Of a stretch of 6,876 bases of DNA, positions 1-6,105 are shown one piece after another (the stretch's first letter is position 1; each line of letters opens with the position of its first letter). The notes under the pieces were generated by a model. It was not told the origin of the DNA. It ran no database searches and was given only the letters and a program-made list of their open reading frames with translations. The translations under genes and the position numbers were made by a program. The stretch lies in assembly GCA_049522565.1 (NCBI GenBank), contig JBEKNT010000375.1, positions 1-6,876 on the forward strand. The letters run 5' to 3'. The DNA is from JASHVB01 sp049522565. GTDB taxonomy: Bacteria; Pseudomonadota; Alphaproteobacteria; Acetobacterales; Acetobacteraceae.

Positions 1-2
1 GG

Positions 3-896
3 GCCGTCGCACCGGTGCCATGGTCGTCGTCGGTCTATCTTGCCACCGAGGCGATCCTGCTGTTCGGCTCTCCCGCGCAGCAGCAACACTATTTGCCGAA
101 ACTCGCCACCGGCGAACTGATCGGCGCGTTCGCTTTTGCCGAGCGACCCGGCCCGTCCAATCCGACGCGGCTGACTGCATCGGTGACCGACGGCAAGCTG
201 ACGGGGGGAAAACTCGCCGTGCCGGACGGCGACGTTGCCGACTTCGCCGTGGTCGGCGTGCACGGTGGCGCGGGCGGCCTGTGGCTGCATATCGTTGACC
301 TGACCGCAGTTGGCGTCACGCGCGAGCCGGTGACCACGATCGATCCCACGCGCTCGCATGCCCGCATCGCATTTATACAGGCACCGGCTGAACCATTGCC
401 CGGCGCGGCCAGTGCCGATGCGGTCCGGCGGCTGCTCGATCACGCGGCGGTGCCGATGGCGTTCGAGCAAGTGGGGAACGCGCAGGCGGCGCTGGATATG
501 GCGACGGGATATGCGAAGGAGAGATATGCGTTCGGCCGGCCGATCGGTTCGTTCCAGGCAATCAAGCACAAGCTGGCGGACATCTATATCGCCGTCGAGT
601 TGGCGCGCTCCAACGCGTATTACGGCGCCTGGGCGTTGCACGCCGACTCCGCCGAGCTGCCGATCGCCGCGTCGGTGGCGCGCATCGCTGCCTGCGATGC
701 CGGCTGGCTGGCAACCAAGGAAAACATCCAGACGCATGGCGGCATGGGCTTCACCTGGCAGATGGACTGCCAGTTCTACTATCGCCGCGCCAAGCTGTTG
801 TCGCTGGCGCTGGGCGGCGCGCGCGAATGGAAGCAGCGGCTGATCGGTGCGTTGCGCGAACGCAACGCGCCGGCGACGTCGCTTGCAGCGGCCTGA
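3..896 (+). CDS. Acyl-CoA dehydrogenase family protein, probable non-catalytic subunit (5' end cut by window edge)
   Basis: The frame is open from base 3 and ends at TGA 894-896, giving 297 residues. About 80 N-terminal residues are presumably outside the window; the GTG at 15 and ATG at 20 are not credible starts, because family-like sequence (APVPWSSSVYLATEA) already runs through them. The middle beta domain is followed by the C-terminal helical domain, with the flavin-contacting run ERYAFGRPIGSFQAIKH (about 507-557) and THGGMGFTWQ (732-761). These are hallmarks of flavin-dependent ACADs, which oxidise acyl-CoA to 2-enoyl-CoA. Key residues are missing. The usual E-x-x-x-G-S-D loop is degenerate (FAERPGPSNPTR). 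The helix-G position used by isovaleryl-CoA dehydrogenase is Ala within LLDHAAVPM, and the medium-chain-type position is Leu within SLALGG. This resembles the beta subunits of heteromeric ACADs known from mycobacterial steroid degradation. The partner is likely the next gene, 11 bp downstream. Family assignment is secure; the non-catalytic role is inferred. Confidence 0.9.
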   Translation, partial: AVAPVPWSSSVYLATEAILLFGSPAQQQHYLPKLATGELIGAFAFAERPGPSNPTRLTASVTDGKLTGGKLAVPDGDVADFAVVGVHGGAGGLWLHIVDLTAVGVTREPVTTIDPTRSHARIAFIQAPAEPLPGAASADAVRRLLDHAAVPMAFEQVGNAQAALDMATGYAKERYAFGRPIGSFQAIKHKLADIYIAVELARSNAYYGAWALHADSAELPIAASVARIAACDAGWLATKENIQTHGGMGFTWQMDCQFYYRRAKLLSLALGGAREWKQRLIGALRERNAPATSLAAA

Positions 897-904
897 GGGG
901 GAGG
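897..904 (+). promoter_or_regulatory. Ribosome binding site deciding the start of the 411-residue ACAD
   Basis: A purine run (GGGGGAGG) lies directly after the stop of the upstream gene and 3 to 6 nt before ATG 908. It selects this start over the upstream in-frame ATG at 827, which would add 27 residues unlike the family and overlap the preceding gene. Confidence 0.6.
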
Positions 905-907
905 CAC

Positions 908-2143
908 ATGGATTTCGAAGACACGTCGGAAGAGGCCGCATTCCGCATCGAGGCGCGCGGGTTTCTCGATGCGAATGCGCAGCGTCGCAAGCAGGGCGAG
1001 GTGGAAGGCTATCGCCGTGGCCAGGATGCGCCGGGTGCGATGGAACGCGCCAAGTCGTTCCAGCGCAGGAAATACGCGGCGGGCTTTGTCGGCATCCATT
1101 GGCCGAAAGAGTGGGGCGGGCGCGGCGGCACGCAGATCCAGAACGTCATCTACAACCAGGAAGAGGCGAAATACGACGTCCTGACCAGCATCTTCGGTAT
1201 TGGCATCCAGCTCGCAATGCCGACGATCTGCACCTGGGGCACGCCGGAACAGCGCGAGCGCTTCGTGCGGCCGGCGATGCGCGCCGATGAGGTGTGGTGC
1301 CAGTTGTTCTCTGAACCCGGCGGCGGGTCGGACCTCGCGGCACTGCGGACTCGGGCGGACCGCGACGGCGAAGACTGGGTGGTGAACGGGCAGAAGATCT
1401 GGACCTCCGGCGCGCATTACAGCGATTTCGGTATCCTGGTGGCGCGGACCGATCCCAATGCGCAGAAGCATGCCGGCCTGAGCTTCTTTATTCTCGACAT
1501 GAAGACTCCGGGCATCGAGATACGGCCGATCCGGCAGATCTCGGGGTCCGCGCATTTCAACGAGGTGTTCTTCACCAATGTCCGCATTCCGGATAGTCGC
1601 CGGGTCGGTCCGGTGGGTGCCGGCTGGAAGGTGGCGCTGACCACGCTGATGAACGAACGGCACGGCATGCGCGACGCCCCTGGTCCCGACTTCAACGAGT
1701 TGTTCGCGTTGGCCGAACAGGTGGAACTGGAGGATGGACCGGCGATTGAGAATGCGGCGGTGCAGGAGAAGCTGGCGGAGTACTACACCCGCTCGCAGGG
1801 GCTGCGGTTCACCAAGTTCCGCACCATGACGGCGCTGTCGCGCGGCCAGACGCCGGGGCCGGAATCGTCGATCATCAAGGTGGTGGCAGCGAACAAGCTG
1901 CAAGACATCCTGTCGTACGGGCTGGATATGATCGGCATGGCGGGGCCTGCCATGGGCTCCGACATGCCGGTTGCCGGCATCTTCGAAGAGGCGTTGCTGT
2001 ATTCGCCGGCGTTGCGCCTGGCGGGCGGCACGGACGAGATCATGAAGAATATCATCGCCGAACGCGTGCTCGGTCTGCCGCAGGATCCGCGGGCGGACAA
2101 AGGAATGCCGTGGCGCGAAATTCCAACGGGGCCACGCCAATGA
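908..2143 (+). CDS. Acyl-CoA dehydrogenase, probable catalytic subunit of a heteromeric enzyme
   Basis: A complete 411-residue flavoprotein of the FadE/PimC-like ACAD branch, predicted to desaturate an acyl-CoA at alpha,beta in the cytoplasm and pass electrons to electron-transfer flavoprotein. Domains: N-terminal helical domain about 1-125 (GIHWPKEWGGRGG 62-74), beta domain about 126-235 and C-terminal helical domain about 240-391. The flavin/substrate loop CQLFSEPGGGSD (131-142) is intact, as is VVNGQKIWTS (158-167). Glu250 in LMNERHG aligns with the helix-G catalytic base of isovaleryl- and long-chain ACADs. The medium-chain-type position is Gly instead, within LAGGTDEIMKNIIAERVLGLP (371-391). 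The tail RADKGMPWREIP is usual for the branch. The start at 908 is chosen from the ribosome binding site and from family-like residues MDFEDTSEEAAFR. The gene sits 11 bp after the ACAD upstream and overlaps the synthetase downstream by ATGA, so it is mid-operon. The substrate is unknown; relatives act on steroid side chains, dicarboxylic or branched acyl-CoAs. Confidence 0.93.
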   Translation: MDFEDTSEEAAFRIEARGFLDANAQRRKQGEVEGYRRGQDAPGAMERAKSFQRRKYAAGFVGIHWPKEWGGRGGTQIQNVIYNQEEAKYDVLTSIFGIGIQLAMPTICTWGTPEQRERFVRPAMRADEVWCQLFSEPGGGSDLAALRTRADRDGEDWVVNGQKIWTSGAHYSDFGILVARTDPNAQKHAGLSFFILDMKTPGIEIRPIRQISGSAHFNEVFFTNVRIPDSRRVGPVGAGWKVALTTLMNERHGMRDAPGPDFNELFALAEQVELEDGPAIENAAVQEKLAEYYTRSQGLRFTKFRTMTALSRGQTPGPESSIIKVVAANKLQDILSYGLDMIGMAGPAMGSDMPVAGIFEEALLYSPALRLAGGTDEIMKNIIAERVLGLPQDPRADKGMPWREIPTGPRQ

Positions 2144-4257
2144 CCGAACACGCACTACAAAGCTTCTTCTGGCCGCAATCGATTGCGGTGCTGGGCGCCT
2201 CACCCGACCTGCATCGCATCCGCGGGCGATTGCTCCACCAGTTGCGCGAGAACGGCTTTCCCGGGCGTATCCTGCCGATCAACCCAAGCTACCAGGAGAT
2301 CGGGGGCCTGCCTTGCTTTCCGTCGATCGCCGCAGTGGGTGCGCCGGTCGATCTCGCCTTGGTGGCGATCCCGGCCGCCGGCGTCGCGTCAGCGCTGGAG
2401 GAATGCGCCAAGGCCGGTGTGAAGAACGCGCTGATCATCAGCTCGGGCTTCGCCGAGGAAGGCGGCGCGGCGGGCGACATGCAAGCGGCGCTGGTGGACG
2501 TCACGCAACGCACCGGCATCCGCGCCTGCGGGCCGAACTGCGAAGGCTACTTCAATGCGTTGGGCAAGGTCGCGACCACGTTCAGCCCGACGGTGGAAAC
2601 GACGGACGATGAGGGCCGCGTCCTGGTCTCGGACCGTCGGGTCGGCGTGATCGCGCAGTCCGGCGGCATCGGCTTTGCGCTGTTCAATCGCGGCAAGGCG
2701 GCGGGAATCGGCTTTTCCTATGTGATCTCCACGGGAAACGAGGCCGATCTCAACATGGGCGACTTCCTCGACTACATGGTCGAGGATCCGCACACGCACG
2801 CCGTCATGCTGTTCTGCGAGGCGGTCCGCAATGGCCCCAGCTTCGTCGCGGCGTTGGCGAAGGCGCGCCGGATCGGCAAGCCGGTGATCGCGATCAAGGT
2901 CGGCCGGTCAGCGGCCGGCAGCCGCGCCTCCGCGTCGCACACCGCATCACTGTCCGGGTCCTACACCGCCTACCGCGCCGTGTTCGAACGTTACGGCGTG
3001 ATCGAGGCGGAGGACGCGGACGAGGCCGTGGCGATCGCCGGCGTCATCGTGAGCTGTCCGCTGCCGAAGGGCCGCCGGGTCGGAATCGTTACGCCCTCCG
3101 GCGGCGGCGGCGTATGGATGGCGGACACGCTGTCGGCGCACGGATTGCTCGTTCCCGCCTTGTCCGCCGAGACCCAGGCGGCGCTGCGACCCCTGATGCC
3201 GTCGTACGGTGCCTCGGGCAATCCGGTCGATGTCACCGCGCAAGGTTCCGCGACCGGCCCGGCATCGATGACTGCGATGGAGCACCTGGCTGAGAGCGAT
3301 GAAATCGACATGCTGGTGCTGATCACCTCGCTCGCCAGCGTCACGCGGATCTCCCTGGATGCAGCACGTATTCGCGCAGTGGCGGCGCGCTGCGGCAAAC
3401 CAATGACGGTTTGGACCTACACCCTGCCGTCGGAGTTCGGACGTGCTGGGGCGGCCGGCTGCGGCCTGTTCGTGCACAGCGACCTGCGCAACGTTGGCGT
3501 GGCGATGGGCAAGCTCGCGGGATACGCCGAGGCATTGACCCGCCCGATCCCCGCCTTGCCCGCCGCCGGCGACGTCACGCCGATCCCGCCAGGCCTGCCG
3601 CGCGTATTGCCCGAATATGCCGCCAAGCACGCTTTGGCAGCGTTCCTGCCGCCGTCGCCCGAGAGATTGGCAACCACCGCAGCCGAAGCAGCGGATGCGG
3701 CAACGGCATTGGGGTTTCCGGTCGCGCTGAAAATCCAGTCACCCGATCTGCCGCACAAGACCGAGGCTGGCGGAGTACGGCTCGGCCTGGCCGACGTGAA
3801 CGCGGTGCGGTACGCTTACGATACGATGATGCGCGACGTGCTGGCCCACCAACCGGACGCGAGGATCGACGGCGTGGTGGTGCAGCGCATGGCACCCAAG
3901 GGGCATGAGCTGGTCGTTGGTATGGTGAACGACGCAACGTTCGGACCGGTCATGATGGTGGGGTTCGGCGGCGTCACCGTCGAATTGTTCGGCGACGTGG
4001 CACACAGCCCGGCGCCGGTCGATGCGGCGGAGGCGAAACGAATGATCTGCTCTCTCCGCTCGGCACCGCTGCTGACCGGGTTCCGCGGCAGCAAGCCCAT
4101 CGACCTCGCTCCGATTGCCACGTTGATTGCGCGGTTGTCGGAGGCGGCGCTGGCGCATGCGGACCGGATCGACGAAATGGAGTTCAATCCGGTGATCTTG
4201 CATGCCGACGGCTCCGGCCTGACCATCGCCGACGCGCTGATAACCCTGAAGGACTGA
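2140..4257 (+). CDS. NDP-forming acyl-CoA synthetase (acetate--CoA ligase, ADP-forming, family), fused alpha-beta chain
   Basis: This 705-residue protein is predicted to make an acyl-CoA from a free acid, CoA and ATP, yielding ADP and phosphate through phosphohistidine intermediates, unlike AMP-forming ligases. Domain order is standard for the fused bacterial form: Rossmann CoA-binding domain about 8-130 (SIAVLGAS 14-21), succinyl-CoA-synthetase-like domains about 130-460 and an ATP-grasp domain about 485-705. Visible motifs are GPNCEG (131-136), AQSGGIG (172-178), STGNE (197-201), the SHTASLSG segment with His267 as likely alpha-type phosphohistidine, TPSGGGG (318-324), NPVDVT (361-366), PHKTEAGGV with His539 matching the second phosphohistidine, and MEFNP (680-684) near the metal site. 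ATG 2140 overlaps the upstream TGA 2141-2143, suggesting translational coupling; a GTG at 2110 would add ten unsupported residues. All residues expected for catalysis appear present. Protein lysine acetyltransferases share the N-terminal architecture, but no GNAT domain is present here. The substrate acid is unknown. Confidence 0.93.
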   Translation: MTEHALQSFFWPQSIAVLGASPDLHRIRGRLLHQLRENGFPGRILPINPSYQEIGGLPCFPSIAAVGAPVDLALVAIPAAGVASALEECAKAGVKNALIISSGFAEEGGAAGDMQAALVDVTQRTGIRACGPNCEGYFNALGKVATTFSPTVETTDDEGRVLVSDRRVGVIAQSGGIGFALFNRGKAAGIGFSYVISTGNEADLNMGDFLDYMVEDPHTHAVMLFCEAVRNGPSFVAALAKARRIGKPVIAIKVGRSAAGSRASASHTASLSGSYTAYRAVFERYGVIEAEDADEAVAIAGVIVSCPLPKGRRVGIVTPSGGGGVWMADTLSAHGLLVPALSAETQAALRPLMPSYGASGNPVDVTAQGSATGPASMTAMEHLAESDEIDMLVLITSLASVTRISLDAARIRAVAARCGKPMTVWTYTLPSEFGRAGAAGCGLFVHSDLRNVGVAMGKLAGYAEALTRPIPALPAAGDVTPIPPGLPRVLPEYAAKHALAAFLPPSPERLATTAAEAADAATALGFPVALKIQSPDLPHKTEAGGVRLGLADVNAVRYAYDTMMRDVLAHQPDARIDGVVVQRMAPKGHELVVGMVNDATFGPVMMVGFGGVTVELFGDVAHSPAPVDAAEAKRMICSLRSAPLLTGFRGSKPIDLAPIATLIARLSEAALAHADRIDEMEFNPVILHADGSGLTIADALITLKD

Positions 4258-4295
4258 CGCACGCAGACTCCCTCTCCCCTTGAACGGAACCCACC

Positions 4296-5450
4296 ATGTT
4301 CGAACTCTCCGAAGAACACCGCATGCTGCAAGACCTGGTGGCGAAGTTCGTCGACCGGGAGCTGATACCGCTGGAAAAGGCGGTGCTCGCGCGCGAAACG
4401 TCCGGCCAGAAATCCGCACTCTCCGAAGACGAAGAACAGGCGCTGCTGACCAAGTGCCGCGACCTCGGCCTGTGGGGCCTCGACGTGCCGGAGGAATTCG
4501 GCGGCGCCAACCTGCCGACCGTCGCGCTGGTTGGCGTCTATGAAGAACAAGGCCGCACCTGCGTGCCGTTCACCTTCCCGCCCGACAGCCCGAACCTGCA
4601 CATGCTGATGGCCGTCGCCAACGACGAACAGCGCCGCAAGTACCTGGAACCGTATGCACGCGGCGATGCGCAGTCGGCGATCGCGATTTCCGAGCCCGGC
4701 GCCGGCGGCGATCCGGCCGGAATGATCACCCGCGCCGTCAAGGACGGCAGCGACTGGGTGATCAACGGGCGCAAGATATGGGTCAGCCGCGTACCACAGG
4801 CCGACTTCGTCATCGTCATGGCGCGAACCGGTGAGGGCAAGCGGCATGAAGGCGTCACCGCGTTCATCGTCGAACGCAACACCAAGGGATTTATCATCGA
4901 GCGCGAGATCCCCATGCTCGGCGGGCAGCGCACCTACGAACTGGTGTTCGAGGATTGCCGCATCCCGGAAACGCAGGTGCTCGGACAGATCGGCAAGGGC
5001 TTCGCTCCCATGCAATTGCGCCTGACGGTGCGGCGTGTGCAGATGGGCGCCTGGTGTATCGGCATGACGCGCCGCGCCCTGGACATGATGGTAGAGCATG
5101 CCAAACAGCGGGTCACCTTCGGTGCGCGGCTGGCGGACCGCCAGGCGATCCAGTGGTGGATCGCCGAGGCAGCGATGAAAATCCACGCCTGCCGGCTGAT
5201 GGTTTACGACGCGGCGACGAAGGCGGATGCCGGCAAGGACGTGCGCACCGAGGCATCCATGGTGAAGCTGTACGGCACCGAGATGGCGACCGAAACCATC
5301 GACCACGCCATGCAGACCTTCGGCGCGATGGGCGTTGCCAAGGAGTTGCCGCTGCAACTGATGGCGCAGAAGGTACGGACCATGCGGGTCTACGAAGGCC
5401 CGTCCGAGGTGCACCGCATGGTGATCGCGCGGCGCATCATCGGCCGGTAG
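4296..5450 (+). CDS. Acyl-CoA dehydrogenase, ACAD10/11-like branch
   Basis: A complete 384-residue ACAD of ordinary length. It differs from its neighbours in carrying the putative catalytic base at the medium-chain-type position: Glu367 in VYEGPSEVHR (365-374). This C-terminal motif and QTFGAMGVAKELPLQ (340-354) resemble the ACAD10/ACAD11-type branch, whose members often have Asp-Gly-Pro here. N-terminal helical domain about 1-125 (WGLDVPEEFGGANLP), beta domain with AISEPGAGGDPAGM (130-143) and VINGRKIWVS (155-164), then the C-terminal domain with KQRVTFGARLADRQAIQ (270-286). In the signature loop the usual Ser/Thr before Asp is Gly138, a departure from the classical pattern. The ATG at 4296 fits the family N-terminus (MFELSEEHRML); it follows a 38-bp gap with only a weak SD-like GGAAC at 4286-4290. 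It probably shares the operon with the three genes upstream, though the gap leaves room for separate control. It likely works as a homo-oligomer; the substrate is unknown. Confidence 0.93.
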   Translation: MFELSEEHRMLQDLVAKFVDRELIPLEKAVLARETSGQKSALSEDEEQALLTKCRDLGLWGLDVPEEFGGANLPTVALVGVYEEQGRTCVPFTFPPDSPNLHMLMAVANDEQRRKYLEPYARGDAQSAIAISEPGAGGDPAGMITRAVKDGSDWVINGRKIWVSRVPQADFVIVMARTGEGKRHEGVTAFIVERNTKGFIIEREIPMLGGQRTYELVFEDCRIPETQVLGQIGKGFAPMQLRLTVRRVQMGAWCIGMTRRALDMMVEHAKQRVTFGARLADRQAIQWWIAEAAMKIHACRLMVYDAATKADAGKDVRTEASMVKLYGTEMATETIDHAMQTFGAMGVAKELPLQLMAQKVRTMRVYEGPSEVHRMVIARRIIGR

Positions 5451-5456
5451 TCCGCG

Positions 5457-5918
5457 TCACGCCATGGCGGCGCGGAACGCCGCGTTGGCACGCTCCGGTG
5501 CGTTCGGCATACGTTCCACCGCGGCGAAATCGCCACGCAGCGACTTCAGCGCCGCGCGTTCGCTGGCGATTTCGACCGCCGTGCGCACGCCACGACGGCG
5601 GAGCAACCGCACCGGCCCACACGAGCCCTGCAAGGCGTGCTGCAGCAGGAAGCCGGCCGCCACCAACGGCACCGCCAGGAAACCGCGGTGGCGGAACAGG
5701 CCCAGCAACATGCCACCCAACGCGATACTGGCGGCGTTGGCCTCCAGCACGCGCTCGATATCCCATTCGCGATCAAGCTCCGCCAGCCGCGCGTCGATCT
5801 CTTCCGGATGCATCGCATAGTAATGGATATTCTGCTCTATGCGGCGGCGTATCCGGTGGTCGGTCGCGGTATCGGCGCTCGGCGATTGGGGTATGGCAGT
5901 CGCTGACAGCACGGACAT
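5457..5918 (-). CDS. Small predicted membrane protein, DUF2892 / YgaP-transmembrane-like
   Basis: A 153-residue protein on the - strand. The start ATG at 5918 is set by a strong GAGGAG SD six bases upstream; a GTG at 5975 would add 19 residues and pass over this site. The N-terminal 20 residues are Ser/Thr/Ala-rich and look disordered. A charged helical stretch follows (about 21-58, with YYAMHPEEIDARLAELDREW), then two hydrophobic segments (about 60-75 and 79-96), then GSCGPVRLLRRRGVRT (98-113) and a basic amphipathic tail. Two short membrane helices followed by a Cys-Gly/Pro element and LLRR-G-RT fit my recollection of the DUF2892 inner-membrane domain, here without a rhodanese domain. Function is not known for this family and none is assigned. 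It is convergent with the ACAD to its left (6 bp between stops) and divergent from the ACAD to its right, so it is not part of either + strand unit. Confidence 0.75.
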   Translation of the reverse strand: MSVLSATAIPQSPSADTATDHRIRRRIEQNIHYYAMHPEEIDARLAELDREWDIERVLEANAASIALGGMLLGLFRHRGFLAVPLVAAGFLLQHALQGSCGPVRLLRRRGVRTAVEIASERAALKSLRGDFAAVERMPNAPERANAAFRAAMA

Positions 5919-5924
5919 AACGAA

Positions 5925-5930
5925 CTCCTC
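5925..5930 (-). promoter_or_regulatory. Ribosome binding site of the small membrane protein
   Basis: Read on the - strand this is GAGGAG with a six-base spacer (TTCGTT) to ATG 5918. It is the strongest SD match in the window and fixes the start of the 153-residue protein. Confidence 0.75.
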
Positions 5931-5966
5931 TTTTCGTGCATAAGGAACAAATTGGCGGGCACCGTA

Positions 5967-5995
5967 GGGTTGCACGACAACCCGTCACGAACGGG
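5967..5995. repeat. Two overlapping inverted repeats sharing one arm
   Basis: GGGTTG (5967-5972) pairs with CAACCC (5978-5983), and CCCGT (5981-5985) pairs with ACGGG (5991-5995). Both have the same five-base centre CACGA, and they share CCC at 5981-5983, so the two hairpins could not form at once. The arrangement could be a tandem operator or an RNA structure; neither has a T-run, so a terminator is unlikely. Confidence 0.5.
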
Positions 5996-6048
5996 AGATC
6001 GCACCGCGCGTCATGCCGGCTCAGCGCAGCCCGACGCGCCGTCGAAAG

Positions 6049-6078
6049 TTGCACGCCCCACCCATCGCCGGGTAAACT
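6049..6078 (+). promoter_or_regulatory. Weak candidate sigma-70-type promoter for the PimC-like ACAD
   Basis: TTGCAC (6049-6054) and TAAACT (6073-6078) are 18 bp apart and resemble -35 and -10 boxes, with three and four of six matches to the consensus. Transcription would begin near 6085, leaving a leader of about 20 bases that contains the SD. The match is poor enough to arise by chance; the position and the palindrome over the -10 box are the main support. Confidence 0.25.
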
Positions 6079-6084
6079 TACCCG
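6069..6084. promoter_or_regulatory. 16-bp perfect palindrome, candidate operator
   Basis: CGGGTAA (6069-6075) and TTACCCG (6078-6084) are exact reverse complements around a two-base centre AC. The palindrome ends 21 bp before ATG 6106, just ahead of the SD, and covers the candidate -10 box. That is where a dimeric repressor would block transcription. The regulator is not in the window. Confidence 0.4.
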
Positions 6085-6090
6085 CGAGTA

Positions 6091-6096
6091 GGGAGG
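6091..6096 (+). promoter_or_regulatory. Ribosome binding site of the PimC-like ACAD
   Basis: GGGAGG with a nine-base spacer precedes ATG 6106 and supports that start. Confidence 0.6.
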
Positions 6097-6105
6097 GACC
6101 CGACC

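Larger units (their letters stand above)
5919..6105. promoter_or_regulatory. Divergent intergenic regulatory region
   Basis: This 187-bp stretch between two divergent starts should hold promoters for both genes. It contains two partly overlapping inverted repeats at 5967-5995, a 16-bp palindrome at 6069-6084, an 8-bp direct repeat GTTGCACG (5969-5976 and 6048-6055) and an inverted copy of TGCACGA as TCGTGCA (5934-5940 against 5971-5977). No credible gene was seen inside it. Confidence 0.6.

Noticed and set aside
2110..2142. GTG start at 2110 for the synthetase
   Set aside because: It would add ten residues unlike the family and a long overlap with the upstream gene; ATG 2140 gives the usual ATGA junction.
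779..2203. 474-codon open frame on the - strand across the first two ACADs
   Set aside because: It is antisense to clearly conserved genes. It is low-complexity, rich in Arg, His and Ala, and has no recognisable motif; long antisense frames are common in GC-rich DNA.
4258..4295. Pyrimidine-rich gap before the ACAD at 4296 as a terminator or promoter
   Set aside because: There is no inverted repeat and no convincing -35/-10 pair; it looks like a simple operon spacer.
3816..5414. 532-codon open frame on the - strand across the synthetase end and the ACAD at 4296
   Set aside because: It has the same shadow composition, no family resemblance and no ribosome binding site evidence, and it opposes two convincing genes.
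5944..5966. GGAAC at 5944 as an EcfG-type -35 element
   Set aside because: No CGTT-like -10 element follows at 16-17 bp, so the match is only half a promoter.
5919..5975. Upstream GTG start at 5975 for the small membrane protein
   Set aside because: The strong SD at 5925-5930 points to ATG 5918, and the 19 extra residues would be encoded by sequence that includes the SD and the repeats.
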